The notes: generated from the letters alone by a model not told the origin. A stretch of 64,000 nucleotides of DNA from Amphirosellinia nigrospora (GCA_004123355.1 SCHM01000009.1:1-64000); one strand, 5' to 3'; counted from the first letter of the stretch, positions 12,410 through 26,560 are shown. A program made the numbers and translations.

Positions 12410-13625
12410 ATGGCAGACTACAAAACCACCCTAGGTAACCGATGTCCGCTCCCCCTGCGAACTGCAGTACTAACTCGAGCTACCTTCAGAGGCTAGGGAC
12501 AAGGAATTCTTGGAAAAGGCAGCACTACAGGCTAACACTTCCCCGAGAAAGAGGATGTTCTGTTTATCCTGGAACGTCGCTATGGCCGCGACGCTCCGCT
12601 GAACGCTGCCCGAGCCCTCGATCACTGCCTGATACTGCGGCGTCCTCCCGCAACTACGGTGACAAGAACGAGGCGGGCAAGGCAGTCGGACTGCCTCGCG
12701 TGGACAAGCTGTTTGAGATGGTCTGGAAACTGATCCCCGCGTTTTTGCAAGACAGGATCAAGACCTGGGCTCGAGAGAACAAAGACGGGACCATTGCTCA
12801 GAGATACTGGAGTATGTCAAGCAGGTGCTGGGATGCTGCCCATCCCCGTCCCGTCGATATTGATCAATGCTGTTGCCAGCGTGGTCGTCCCGCCACTGGT
12901 AACATACATCATCAACAAACTAGCGAAACAATCCGGGGAGTCAACCTCGGTAGGCAAATTTCATTTTTGCGCTGCTTGAAACATCCGCGAACGTGCTGAC
13001 ATTTAGCCTGCAGTCGAAGTCGTCGAAGAGCTCAGTGTTTGTTGGGCTAGCTGCTATGGCAGACGAAGAGGTCGGGCGAAGTGACGACTAAAGAGGCAGT
13101 GTCAAATCTCAAGAAGCTAGACTCCCTGTCTGGTACGTAGCGACCCCCATCACTGTGGCTGCTTCTCGTATTCTAACTAACGACCTCCTCTGAAGACCAC
13201 ACTACTCTGCGACTCGCCGGGATCGGTAATTCAGACATGCCGCTCCATCTCAAGAAAAATGCAGACAGGGAGCGAGAAGACCTCCGACCATGCTACCATC
13301 GGACAGCCGGACCACCGAGAATGCCTCGCTTCAATCAAGCAGTTCTATCAGGGCGACCAGAGTAACGGCTGCAAGCCGATCCCGCTCTCGCTGCTAGTTG
13401 CCGCGCAGATTCGGACCAATCCAAAGAGCGACCAGAAGACCAGCGACTTCGGCAATGCGATCTGGAACTCACTGGACGACAAACAGAAGAAGCTGATGAA
13501 GAAGCTGGGGAAAACGTCGCCCCTCCGAAGCAGGAGATTTCCTTCTTGCTCTACGACCCAGTTGTAAAGCTGCTGGGAGAAGACCTTACAACGTGCCGGC
13601 TCCCATTAGGCCGACGTTCGCGGCG
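12410..13625 (+). pseudogene. Unrecognised multi-exon gene with several apparent frameshifts
   Basis: ATG at 12410 (MADYKTTL), then an intron 12435-12489 with a good branch site (TACTAAC) gives MADYKTTLEARDKEFLEKAA. Further protein-like stretches lie in changing frames: VLFILERRYGRDAPLNAARA, KLFEMVWKLIPAFLQDRIKT, LINAVASVVVPPLVTYIINK, TTKEAVSNLKKLDSL, and CLASIKQFYQGDQSNGCKPI. Two more plausible introns are near 12952-13014 and 13131-13197. The segment VASVVVPPLVTYI is hydrophobic and may enter a membrane. The family is not recognised. Each frame change needs only a base or two, so this is a decaying gene or an error-rich stretch. It is the only host-like locus inside the AT-rich region. Confidence 0.4.
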
Positions 13626-13810
13626 ATGAAACTGCCAGAGGTCACAGATTGGTTGATTAAGTACGTCAAGCTCTTGGACGATGACGAGGGGAGGAGGCTT
13701 AAAATACGCCGTGATTCTGGCTCCAGCGGGCACTATGATAACTGCAGAATGTGGTACATGCATACATGCACACCATCCACCGGAAAGGGGGTTTTGCTGC
13801 AAATAAGTTA

Positions 13811-13987
13811 TGTAAGAGAGGTGCTGTTACTATCAGATATAAGGGATATAAGCTTATTCGGTATATTGACTGAAGGGGTATTCAATGACGGACCCCTGTC
13901 AGGATGACAGGGGCCCCCATACATTTCTACATAGAGACGCGGTCACTAGTAGAGGATACATACATGAATACATCAATCAATACAACA
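13811..13987. repeat. LTR-like block (fossil), low confidence
   Basis: Begins TGTAAGAGAGG and ends AATACAACA, with a GC-rich hairpin (CCCCTGTCA/TGACAGGGG) in the middle. This is the look of a short copia-type LTR. The flanking five bases do not match, so ends and identity are uncertain. Confidence 0.35.
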
Positions 13988-14661
13988 CATTCAACCCAAT
14001 TGCATGCCATCGCTTATATCTGACAACAATCCTACCTAAGGATCCTTGAGTATGGCGTGGGCTATAGCTAGATCATTTATAGGGCAGGTTTAGCGTTATA
14101 ACCCCTACTGCCCCTACTACTACTACCCCTCTTTTGCGCTGTATTCCCCCTACTACGCAATATTATTACTATTAGAAATAAGCGATGGCTGTTCAATTGA
14201 TTGTTTTTATCGTCTGTTGTCTGTCTTGTCTCGCGGTGACAGCGTCTTTTAGTAAAAATATAGGGGGGGCCTATACTCTTAACATAAGTCTATTATTAAA
14301 CACTTATTAGCTAATATTCTAGCTAAAATTATATTCTTTATATTTAATAGGGGGGGGTAGGTATAATACCCCTTTTTTTTCTACCGGCATAAAAGATATA
14401 TATTTTATTTATGTTATAAAAATATTTTTTTACTAGTAAAACTATTAAGTTTATAAGCTTTAAATAATTTTAATTTTTTTATTTTATATTTAAGTATAAA
14501 AAAACCTTTTTATATAAACAAACGTAAAAAACTTAAACTGTTTAATTTTTAATCTTAGAAAAAAAATAAGTTATGTGAAAATCTTTAAAAAGTATACTTT
14601 ATTATTTTATTAAATTATTTGCTTTTAATTAGTTGTTAAAATAATTGCGCTAAAAACTATG
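13988..14661. other. Transition from normal-GC island to AT-rich block
   Basis: Composition falls from mixed to strongly AT between about 14,250 and 14,660. It holds CCCCTACTACTAC-type pyrimidine tracts near 14,100-14,160 and two short G runs (about 14,264 and 14,351). No gene is seen. Confidence 0.5.
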
Positions 14662-14920
14662 TGTCACAGCCCCACTCTTTTGACCCACTTATCTGTGGCT
14701 GTGGCTGCACTGTGGCTACCCCACAGGGAATGGCAGTACTGGGCTGGGCGGTGTGTGGTGGCAGTACTGGGCGGTGTGGGGCACACACCCACAAATACTT
14801 ATTGCCACCTGCAGGTCAATGTACTAGTACTTCCTTCCTTTCTTCCCTAAGTAGAATATTAGCTTCCAATATAGGGTAAATTAGGTGTCTGAACCTTCTG
14901 CCTGTGTTGCATCCATCACA
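14662..14920. mobile_element. Solo-LTR-like island with 5-bp target duplication (fossil, looks whole)
   Basis: A 259-bp normal-GC island in RIP-mutated DNA. It starts TGTCACAGCCCC, ends ATCCATCACA, and is flanked on both sides by CTATG (14657-14661 and 14921-14925). TG..CA ends with a perfect 5-bp duplication are the mark of a solo LTR. Family unknown. Confidence 0.7.
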
Positions 14921-15131
14921 CTATGCTTATATTTACTAAAAAAGCAAATAAATATACTAGTATATATACTTATATTATATATTATTAGCTGTTTTTATAT
15001 AAGCTATTTATTATTTAGTATTTTTGGTTAAAATAAAACATTTATTTTATAATTATTAAAAGCTTAAAATTTATGCTTTTTAGTAATTTAAGCTCGATAT
15101 TTTTACTATTTTTAAAGTAACTATTATAATA

Positions 15132-15429
15132 TAGTTACGCTTCAGACACTCGAAGAGACAAGGCTCCAGCATATGTGGTATATTGCATATAAAATCTACA
15201 GATAGAGTAGGAAGGAAGGAAGGTCTAAATCTACAGTATAGGCAGCTGCTTAAATACTCGCGTGGGGCAGCTGCATTCACTGCCAGTGCCTGCCTTCATT
15301 CACTGCAACTGCATTCACTGCGAATGGCAGTCACGCATTCACTGCAAGTGGCAGTTACTGCAAGTGGAGATTACGGGTGCTGTGGCTAGTGGTGGGGCAC
15401 AGCCACCAGAGCCTGCAGATCCGTAACTA
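15132..15429. mobile_element. Short GC-rich island with inverted TAGTTACG ends and internal tandem repeat
   Basis: A 298-bp unmutated island. Its ends are inverted (TAGTTACG at 15132, CGTAACTA ending 15429), which fits either a tiny TIR element with a TA target or another short insertion. Inside, from about 15,270 to 15,350, CATTCACTGC recurs four to five times with small changes. No coding capacity is evident. Confidence 0.5.
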
Positions 15430-15464
15430 GTTTTTATAAGTATTAAAAATAATATATTAAATAT

Positions 15465-16500
15465 TAACTGTTATATTTATAACTTTTTTTTTTTATTTAA
15501 TTAAATAATTAAAATTACTTTTTTTAATTAAAATAATATTTAAATATAACTTTAATTTTATAAACGTTATTTTTAATATTATTATTAAAATATTAATCAG
15601 TTTTAATAAGCTTTAATAAAAATATTATTTATTTAAAAAAGTTTTTATTATTTTTATATAATTATAACTATATATAAAAATAATAAAATATATAATAATA
15701 TTTAAAAAAAATTTAGTTTATAAGCTAAGTTCTTAATTTTATATTTAATAATTTAAAGTTTAATATTATTATAAATATTTTTTAAAAAACTTATTAAATA
15801 AATAATAATTATTATATAAATAAATAAAAATTTTATTATTTAGTTTAAATTTTAATATTTAATATTTATTATTAAAATCTTTTTTTATTATAATTATAAT
15901 AAAGTTTATAATTAATTTAATATTTATTATAAATAATTATATAAAATTTTTATATTTTAAAATTATATATATTTATTTAGCCTGTAATATATTAAAAAAA
16001 CTAAAAAGCTTAAATTTAAATAATTATTTATATAAAATAAATTATATAGTTTATAAAAACGTAAAATTAAAGTTTTATTATAAAATAAAATTATATCGAG
16101 CTAGTTCGATTTAAAATATATATAATTATAAAAATATATTATAATTTTAATCGTTTAGTTTTTTTTTTCGGATAAATTATTTTTTATAAATATATAATAG
16201 TTATTAATAATTTAATATTTAATACTTTTTATATATTTTTAAAAAGTTAAAAATAAATTTATAATTATAATTAAAAATAATTTTTTTAAAATATTTTAAT
16301 TATTTAAAAATAGTTATTTAATTAAAACTATTGTTTAGTTTTTAATAATATATTTTATATTGCTAAAAATTATAAACGTTTATTTAAATATATAATAAAA
16401 ATTATCATTATATAATTATATATATTAAAGCTTTTAATTATTATAAATATTTTATTATTTAATTAAGTTTAAAATAATATTTATATATTATAGATAAAAT
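15465..16500. repeat. Decayed AT-rich repeat R2, left part, split by the 9.7-kb LTR element
   Basis: This stretch aligns by eye with 29169-30430, and the DNA right of the LTR element (26190-26560) aligns with 30440-30805. The LTR element therefore landed inside an R2 copy. The repeat class is unknown because mutation has erased all coding signal. Confidence 0.6.
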
Positions 16501-19500
16501 TGCTATATTTTAACAAAGGGGGTCACCTTTATAAGGGGTCCCCACTATAAAAGTGGAGCTTAGTTTTATAGATTAAATAAAGAAACTAAAAACTAGGTAA
16601 ATATTTTACTTTTAATAGGAGTTTTACTTAGTACTTGCTTCTTTTTTTTATATAACATAAACTTAATATTATATCATTTTTAGTTAAACATATTAAATAG
16701 TGTGATAAGTTTTATGATCTTTGTTTTTTATATTATTTTAGTTTTGTTTTTTTTCAGCTAGTAGTTTATTTATATAGTTATTTCCGACTGCTTTAGCGAT
16801 TTTACGTATTGTTTTTAAAATTTTTATAGCATTATAATAGCGTTTAAACTTTGCGCCGATTTATTTCGTACTGATTTTATATTTAATAAAATAAAAAAAA
16901 GCTTAAAAAAGCTTGTTTTAACGTTATTTTATACTAATTTAATATTTAATAAAGTAATAAAAGTTCGAGATATTTTAATATTTATTTCTTTTAAAAAAAG
17001 CATATTATTGTTTTTAATATTTTATATATTTCAGAAAAAATAAAAAATATTAATTATTAGTAATTTATATTAAGTCGATTAGTTTTTAGTTTAGTATTAA
17101 CGCTATAATTTATATTATAGCTAAATCTACGCTTTAATATTATTTTTAAAATAGCTTTGCTATTTTTATACTAATTATATCCGGCTAAACCCAACGTTTA
17201 TAATAATATATTATCATTTTTATAACTTTAATATTATATTTTATTTATTTAATAAGTTGTTTTTAAAACTTTTTATAAAATAGTTAGTAATTTTTTTTAT
17301 TAAAAGTTATTTATTATTTTAATAACTTTAATAATATTAAAAAACTATTTATTTTATATTATATTTTAAGTTATTTATAGTTTATTTATTTTTTAATATA
17401 AAAATATAAATTATAATATTTAATTAATTTATATATTTATAAAATAACTAATAATAAATAGTATTTAATTATTTTATTTAAAACCTACGTTTATTTTAAA
17501 ATTATAATATATTAGTTAATTATATTATTTTTTATAAATTTCTTTTAGTTAGTTATTTTATATGTTATATTTAAAGCTTACCTAGAATTTAAAGTAAATA
17601 TTATTATTAAAATAAAGCTTAAAAAATCGATAGTTTAATTTAAAAGCTAAAAAGTTTATAGTTAAATATAAAATATTATAATAAAGAATTTAATATTTAA
17701 GTTAATTAAAACTAGTTTAATATTAATATTGTTTAATTTTATTATATTGTTATAAGTATTTATTAATTAATTTATAACAGCTTTAGCTAAAAAACAAAAA
17801 AAAATAATATTATTTCTAGTTATATTATATTAAGCTATAATATCCGGACTTATATTGCCGCTAAATTCTAGTTTACTATTAAAACTTTTTATAATAATAA
17901 AATTATTATTTATATTTTAATATAAACTATTTAATTATTTATATTAAGAAAAATATAAAATATAATTATTTATATTAATTTTTAAGCTGTTTTTTTTAAT
18001 TTTAATATATTCTAGATTTTAAAACAATAAATTAAAAGTTTATATAGTTTAATTAATCCGAATCGGATTTTAATAGTCCGGAAATTATTTTTAAAAAACT
18101 TAATAATAATAAAAAAACTTAAAACTATATTTAAGAAAAGCTTAAAAAATAAAATAACTATTTTAACAGTTTATTATTTAATTAGTTTTATAAAAAGTAT
18201 AACTAAACTTTTTAAATATATTATTAATATATATTAAAAAGTTAAAAATATTAAAGCTTTTTTAGCAAAGTTAGCTAATAAATAAAAAATTAATAAAAAA
18301 AGTAATAAAATTAAAAACTAAAAGCTAAGCTTTAAACTGACGAACTTTAGTTTATATATACGTTAAATATATTTTATAAATATATAAATAATTATTATTT
18401 ACGGACGTTATATAATTATTGCGCAAATAGTTCGATAGGATATATGGCGTATTATTTATAAGTATATTAGCTGCTATATGATATAATTATAATTTATAAA
18501 TCTTTCGGGTATAATATTAATAATTAATATTAAAACGTATTATAGCCGATAAAAAATTATAATATTAAAATAATTTAATATTACTATAGCGAAAATAACT
18601 GTAGTTTTAAGCTAATAACTTTTAATATATTAATTTTATATTTAAATTATTATATTTATTATTTTTATTTATATATTAATTAAAGTTTTACTAAGTATAT
18701 ATTAACTATTTTTTATATATTTAAGCTATATATATTTATAATAACTTAACGTTTTTAGTATATATAGCGCTAGTAATTTATATAATATTAATAATAACAA
18801 TTTATATTAAGCTAATTAAAATATAAAATATTAACCTTTATATAAATATCCGAAGGATTTTATAATTAAACGTAGTTTATATAATTTATAAAAAGTATAT
18901 ACTTAGTATTTTTTATGCCCTTTAATATTTTAAAACTTTTATTTAAAGATATTTAATATAAAGTCTTAATGTACGATTTAATTTATAAGTTGAATAGTTA
19001 ATAGAAAACCTTTAACTTTAACTATTTAATTAGTTTAATATAAAAAGGCTAAATAAATTCCTTATATTATATTAATAATCTAATAAAACTTAAAAATAAA
19101 TAGTTTTTAATGTCTAGTATTTAATTATACTTAAAACTTATTAGGGCGTTTTTATAAAGGATTTTAACAATAATACCAATAATAGTGATAATAATGCTAG
19201 CAAGCTAAAATAACTTAGTAATGCTAAGTAAACTTTATGTTAACTATATAAACTACTTAAATCATACTTGCTACATAATTTACGGGATTTTTAATATAAA
19301 ACCTTTATAAAGTTAAACAAAAATATAATAAAGTTAATATTCGAAAAGAAATCAATTAATACTTTATAGTATAATAAACTAATAAAATTAAAAAAAACAA
19401 ACGTTAATTAGTTTAATTTAAAACAAAATAATTTTAATAATAAAAATATAATAATTTATAATAATAAGTTAAGTTTTATAAATATATTTTATTTTATAAA

Positions 19501-20002
19501 ATATATCGATTTATTTTTAAAAATAAAAAGTTAATAAAAACTAATAGCAAGCAATCATTATTTATATTTTACACGTTTCTATTAAAACTAATTATTATAT
19601 AATAAAATAACGAACTAATAATATTAAAACGAACCAATAATATAAAAAATTAATTATAATTATTAATAGTTTTATTAATAGGTTTACTATATAAACCTTT
19701 TAAACTATAAAATTATTTAATTAATTATATTTTAAGCTAAAATATTTTACTTATAATAAAATAGTTATAATTATTTTTATTTAATAAAAGTTATAATATA
19801 TTTAAGCGATAAAAACATTAAATAAAAATAATTATGATTAATATAGTATTATAGTTTTATTTAAATTTATATAAACTTAAATATTAAGCAATTTTTATTA
19901 ATATTTAAATTTATTATAAAATTAATAGATTATATGTTTTAAGTTATAAAAGCAAAGCTAATCTTTTTAATAGCTATTTATAAAAAATATTTTAAAGATA
20001 AA

Positions 20003-20222
20003 TGATACGCGGGCAAGGGGTGTGCGCGTACGCGCACACAGCACACACCCGCACTGGCGGGCGCGCACCAGCCACTACGTGGCTAGTGCCTGGTCTGTGC
20101 GTGTGGCTCCGCCACACACACACACACAAATATTATTTAGACCTGTAGAATTCACCTAGATCTGGAGACTTCGTCTCCATCTCTTTTCAATATACAAATT
20201 CTACCCATACTTCACCATATCA
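20003..20222 (+). mobile_element. Family A solo-LTR-like element, copy 1 (fossil, looks whole)
   Basis: A 220-bp unmutated island from TGATACGCGGGC to CTTCACCATATCA. It contains the palindrome GTGTGCGCGTACGCGCACAC, a CA-repeat tract and the hairpin GGAGACTTCGTCTCC. Flanking pentamers are ATAAA and AAAAA. Other copies are at 36835-37027, 42870-43095 (inverted) and a mutated one at 31983-32204. Confidence 0.7.
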
Positions 20223-22270
20223 AAAAACTATATTAAAAATATAATAAACTTAAGCGTAGTTTTAAATAAAATAACCGATTTAGCAAATATAAGGATAAAA
20301 AAGTTAAACGCGCTAAACCGCTAGTTTAAAAAAAGAAAAGCTATAAATAAAAGTTTAGTTATATTATAAGCGCAACTAAAAAAAAAATAAAAAAAAAATA
20401 TATTAATTTTATTTAAAAAAAAAAAATTAATATTAACTTTACTAATAAAAAAAAAATTTTTTTTATACTTATTTATTCGATTTATAAATCAGAAAATAAT
20501 AATAATATATTATTATAGTAGATTATAGCAATATTTATAAATATTATGATAAGATATTTAATTCGATATATAAAAAACCAGTATATTTATATATATATAT
20601 ATATTAATCGAGCAAATTATATTTTAGTTTTTATATAAAAAATAAACAAATATATTTATATTACGTTATTTTATTTTTATTATAAAATATATTTTTATTA
20701 TTTTAAGTTTTATATAGCTAAGAACTTTATATAGCTATTTAAACAAAATAATATATTTATAACGTAAGAAAATATATTTAAAAATAATTAAGCTAAATCG
20801 ATTTTAATTTTATTAATAGTTATATAAGCGCTTTTTAAGCTATATAAAGTAAATAATAATATTATAAAGTTTTTTAGTAATTGTTCTTTATACTTAAAAG
20901 TTAATATTTATGCTTAATAAAATAATAAAATATTATTATTGTTTTAATTTTAAAGTAGGATATAATATTATTACGTATAAATTTTTAAATATTTTAGAAT
21001 ATATTATTATATATTATAAAAGTAACATTAAAAATATTAAAAAAAAAAAGTATATATAAATATTAAGCTATGGTTTTTATTATATTATAAGGAAAGATAT
21101 TAGTAGTTTTTTTATTTTAATAGTAGTTATTAAATGTGTATAAGTATTTAAAGATAATATTAAGCTTAAAATATTATTAAATAATAGTTTTTTTAGTTTA
21201 TAAAGAGCTATAATTAATTATAGAGGTTAGCAAATACTATTTGCTAGTATAAATAATTATAAAATATTTTTTAAAGTATACCTTTTTGCGCAACTATATA
21301 TATAAATAATTTTATTTAAAGATATATTATTTAAACGTAAATATATTATTAAAATATTAGCTATTTATATGTTTTTATTATTTAATTAAGATTTTATTTT
21401 TAAACTTTTATATAAAAATAGTATAATTATTATTATTAAATTTATTATATTATTAGCGGTAGTTATAACTAGCTTTTCGTTAAAAAAAATAATATTAAAA
21501 AGTATTTACGTTAGATTTATTTTTAAATAAATTAATATTAATTTTAAATATAATATAAAAAAGTTATTTAAAGGCTATAATAATAGCTATAGCAGTAATT
21601 ATAATTAAAAATTAAGCTTAAATACAGGTTTCCTAGTTAATAAGTATTAATTTTGCTAATATTAAAATTATTAATACTAAAATATAAGTCTTAGCTAATT
21701 TAAAAGTACTTGTTATTTTTAGCATTAATAAAAGCTTTTTAATAACTTTTACGTTTAAAGCAATTATTATTAAAGCGTATTTAACCGCTTAAAAAAAAAC
21801 ATAATCGATTTTAATTAATATAAGTTAGTTAATATTATTAATATATTAGAAAAATACAGTATATTTTAAAAGAAAGAGTATTTTTATATTAAATATAATT
21901 TATTTTATAATAAAAAGTACGATATAAAATAAAGTTCTAAAAAAATATTTAATAATAATGGGAATTTAAAATTTTTAGTATTATTTCGATTTTTAATATT
22001 GATAAGTTAATTAAAATTAAAAAAATAGTTATATTTAATAATAATCGATTTATATTAAGGGTAATTTAAAAGCTGCCGATATTTTTAAACTAATTAACAA
22101 TAATTTAAAATTTAGATTAATTAAAATATTATTAATATGTTTATTAATAAATTAATAAAGAGTTTTTTAGTTAATAATTAATAAAAAATAAAACTAAATA
22201 GTTATTTATATTTATTATTTATTTATAATTAAAAATAATTAATGTTGTGTTTAATAAGCTATATAATTAA

Positions 22271-22870
22271 GGCAATTGATACGGGGCATGAAGAATTGAT
22301 ACGGGGGCATGACCTTAGGAGGGCATGACCTTTACTTAGCCACATATCAGCCACATAAAAAATCATAAAATTAAGGTTAAAACATCTTAATTTTTGTTAT
22401 CTTTTGCTCTCTTTATGGTATAAAGTTCGTAGCCCTAGTCCTAAGTGTGGCTGAGATATTACCTATTATATACAACTTGAAGCAAAAAATCGGTTAATTA
22501 CATTATGTTGCATAACATATTATATCTCAGCCACCTTTGTGGCTAGAGCTTAGGGCTATATATTGTTATATAGCCCGGAAAATAAGAAAACTTTCTATGT
22601 TTTTATATCTTTTAAGTAGTGGCTTAGATTGTGGCTAAACTGCAAAAAACTATACTTTTAGCAAAACTTTAATATAGATTAAAGTATAGCTCAGCCACAC
22701 TTAGGGCTATAAAACCCTAATTATACCATTATATAGAGCAAAACATAACAAAAATTCGAGTATTTTGTTTATATTTTTCGGAATTTTTAAATAGCTAATA
22801 CAAGGTTATAAAATCATGCCCCCTAAGGTCATGCCCCCGTATCAATTCTTCATGCCCCCTATCAATTGCC
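22271..22870. mobile_element. 600-bp MITE with ~55-bp TIRs and perfect 8-bp target duplication
   Basis: Exactly 600 bp between two ATAATTAA octamers (22263-22270 and 22871-22878). The left end GGCAATTGATACGGGGCATG and the reverse complement of the right end, GGCAATTGATAGGGGGCATG, continue nearly identical for about 55 bases. The TIR itself contains a direct sub-repeat (AATTGATACGG..GCATGA). The interior is moderately AT-rich, has further inverted segments around CAGCCAC/GTGGCTG and no long frame. An 8-bp duplication points to a hAT-like non-autonomous element. It is not RIP-mutated although it lies inside a RIP-mutated LTR element, so it arrived later. Confidence 0.85.
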
Positions 22871-25800
22871 ATAATTAAAGTTATATAAAAAGGTTAATAG
22901 TTTAATTTTTTTTATGTATTTGTTTTTATTATATAAATTTAAAAAAAAAGGTAATTTTATTTACGACCAATGGTTAATTTACGCGCTTTAAATAAAGTAG
23001 CGGTTTTAAATAATTATTTATTTTATTATAACCTAAAGTTATTAGGTTTATTTATAGCAAACTTTATAAAATAATAATAGATATTTTTTTTTATTAGTTC
23101 GGCGTTTATTTTAACTATTATAATTATTTTATAGTAATTAGCTATTAAAAAGTTAAATAATCGATAGTTATTTTAATAAGCTTTTATAATTTATTAATAT
23201 TTAAATAACGTTTTATAAATAAAAAACTTCGATTTTTTAAAATTTTATTATATTTTATTAATAATATTAGTATTTTTTCGGATATTATTAAAAAGTATTT
23301 ATTTTATTTATATTATTTTTAAAATACTTTGTTTTTATTATATTTTATTATTTCGAAGAAGTTTTTTTCTATTTATTTTTTATTAACTTATTAAGTTTCC
23401 GAATAAACGCTTTTAACTATTTAACTATTATTAAATAATTAGCTATTTTTTAAGACTTAAAGTTTTTAAACTAGCTTAAGGCGTTAAAATAATATTTCGG
23501 TAGTAGTAGATTTTTACGTAACTTTTTTTTATACTATATATAATATATAGAATTTTTATAGCGTTAAAAAATAAAATTATTTACGGAAGGATATAAATTA
23601 GGTTATATATTTATAAATAACCTTAAAAAGCAATAAGTTCATTATTAATTTATTTATTATAAACTAATTAAAAAAAAAAAACTTTTGTTTAAAGTTATAT
23701 AAAACTTAATGTATAGTTATATTTTTTTTTTTTATATAATTAGCTTAATAATTATTTATATAAATAAATAGATTTTTAGAAAAAGGTTTTAATATTATAG
23801 TTTTTATTTAAATAAAAATTATTAATAAAGTTTTAGCGTGTTTATTTTAAATATTTAAATATTATTAGTTATATTTTTAAATTATTATTTTGTAAAAATT
23901 AAACTATACTATAGATTTTTAAATTAAAGGTTATATATATAGTATAATTATATAAAAAGCTATATATTATGGTTAAAGCTATATAAAACTTTATTATGGT
24001 ATTAACTAACTATTTTATAATTAAAGGTATTTTAAATTAAACTAAGCTTAATATAGTATTTATTAATCGGGCTAATAAACGTTTTATTAATATTTTATTT
24101 ATTTATTTTAGTATAAATTATAAGTATATTATTTGTTTAATAAATTCAATTTTATTTTTAATATATTAAATTAATTATATATTATATTCGACTAAATAAA
24201 TAATAAAAGTTAAATTAAGCGATCGGATAAAAGCTTATTTTAAATTAAATTTAATTAGCTGAATTTATTATAGAAATAGTTTTTAAAGTTATATTTAATA
24301 AAATAATAAAAGCTAAAATTATTGCTAATTATAATAAAGATTTTAAGTATTATTATATTATATATGTTATTTATAAGGATAATAAAGTTGTTAATAAAAT
24401 ATGTTCGCGTTTTAGCTATTTATGTATAATTATTAAAGATTTATTTTATAATATAAACTAAAACAGTAATATAAATTATACGTTTTTAATAAATAAATTA
24501 TAAGTTTATATAAATAGTTTATAACGATAAGTATTATTTCGGTATATAATATATATTAAAAGAATTAAAACTTTATATTATTTATTTAAAAACGTATAAA
24601 GCAATAGTTTATATTAAATATTATAATAACTATAAAATATATATTATTAGTTATAAAGAATTTTATAGTAATTATTACTTTATTTGTTTTAAAAATATTA
24701 AGTTTATAAAAATTATTTTATTTAATTTTATTATTAAATTTTTTAAAGTTTTTTTAGCAAATATTTTAATAAATTAAAAGTTATAACTATTATAATATAT
24801 TAATATTTATAAATATATTATTTTAAAAAATTCTTTATTTATTTTAAATAATAAAAAATATATTACGGAAAATTCAGCAATAATATTAGTTATATAGTTT
24901 TTATTAAACAATTAAGGATTATTTATTAATATTATTTTAAATTAAATTATAAGTTTATTTTGGACTTTTAAAAAGGTTTATAAAAGTATAAAGAATTAGG
25001 CTTTTTATAACTATTATATATATTATTTTAAAAAGATAGTTTTTTAAAACGAAAAAATTAAACTATAGAAATTGTATTTAATATTATAATTTTAAGTATT
25101 TTAAAAGTAATTAAATTGATTTGTTTTTATTTTTATAAAGAATTTTAATAATATTTATTTAGATTTTATTAAGTTTTTGTTTATAAATAGCTATTTAGTT
25201 TTTAATTTTTTAAACTTAATAAATATTAATAAAAGTTAATATTATTAAATATAAGGATTTATATTTTATACGCGAATATTATATAAAAATGCTAAGTTAG
25301 TTATAAATTTTATTTTATTAAAGGTTAATAATATATAATTAAATAATAATATAATAGAATTTAAACAAAGAAATAAAGTATATTTATAGCTATATTATAG
25401 CTATTATTTATTAAGTAAACTTTTTAAGAAATTTTTTAATAATGTATTAGTTTTTAAAAAGTTAAAAGTTAAGTTAAATATTTTATTTACGAACTAGATT
25501 TTTTTAAAACTTTTAAAATTTATTTTATTATTTTTATTGTTTATTGTTTTTTAAATAAGAAAGTAAAGATTTTTTTACCGACAAATTTGTTTTTTTAGTT
25601 TAATTTTTAATAATTTAATTTTTTAAAATAAACCTATTTTATAATATTAATTAAACCGTAGTTATATTAGTTTTTAATATTTAGTAAAACAAAAAGGCTA
25701 TAATTATAAAAACAATTAGTAGAAATTGAAGTAATAATTAAAAAATTTTAAAGATTTAATTAAAAAATATTAGTTTTAAATAAGTAGTAAACCTAAATCG

Positions 25801-26189
25801 AAAAAAAAAGAAAACTATAGCTATTATGGCTTAGTTTAGCAAATAATTTTATAGTTATCTTTAGAAAATAAACTTTGCTATAGAAATAATTAAATTAAAA
25901 TAATAAATTTATATTATTAAATTTTTATGTTATATATTAGCTTAAATATAGTGCTAAAGTTATTAAAGGCAATAATAGTCTCTTTTTAAAGCTAGCATTT
26001 GTTATACTTTAATAAAAAGGGTGACCCCCGCAAAGGGTCCCACTATAAAAGTGGAGCTTAGTCTTGTAGATTAAATAAAAAAGCTAAAGATTAAATAAGT
26101 ATTTTACTTTAGCAAAAGCTTTACTTAATACTTGTTTTTTTTTTATATAATATAAACTTAATACTATATTATCCTTAGTTAAACATACT

Positions 26190-26560
26190 AAAAATAAAAT
26201 TATTTAATTTTTTTATATTTATTATAAATTAAACTATTTATAATAAAAAATAAATATTTAGTTTTAAAAAAATAATAGCGTTTTTATTTATTATATAGCT
26301 TATTAAATTAATTTTAATAAAGTTTATTTAAGATTTTTTTATAATAAAAGTTTATTTTATATTTTAGCTTAAAATTATATTTAAATATGTTATTTATTAT
26401 TATTTTTATAATATGTTTTATTATATTTTATATAAAGTTTAATATTATAAGTTTTATAATTGTCTTAATTTATTTTTTAAATCGATAATATTTTATATTA
26501 TAATAAATCGAATTAATATATTTAGAATATAATTAAAACGTTTTAATAAATAAAACACTT
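26190..26560. repeat. Decayed AT-rich repeat R2, right part
   Basis: Continuation of the R2 copy interrupted by the LTR element. It matches 30440-30805, for example in the shared run around TAATAGCGTTTTTATT. Nothing coding is seen. Confidence 0.55.

Larger units (their letters stand above)
16501..26189. mobile_element. LTR retrotransposon, heavily RIP-mutated (fossil, 9.7 kb with nested insertions)
   Basis: Two direct copies of a ~190-bp terminal repeat bound it: 16501-16690 and 26000-26185, recognised by the shared GTGGAGCTTAG block and the TTAGTTAAACATA end. A far less mutated copy of the same terminal repeat lies inverted at 40980-41191. The uninterrupted R2 copy near 30,430 shows the empty site, and AAAAT on each side is a candidate target duplication. 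The interior is nearly pure AT with no readable frames, so the superfamily is open. Two later insertions sit inside it, at 20003-20222 and 22271-22870. It is old and broken throughout. Confidence 0.65.
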
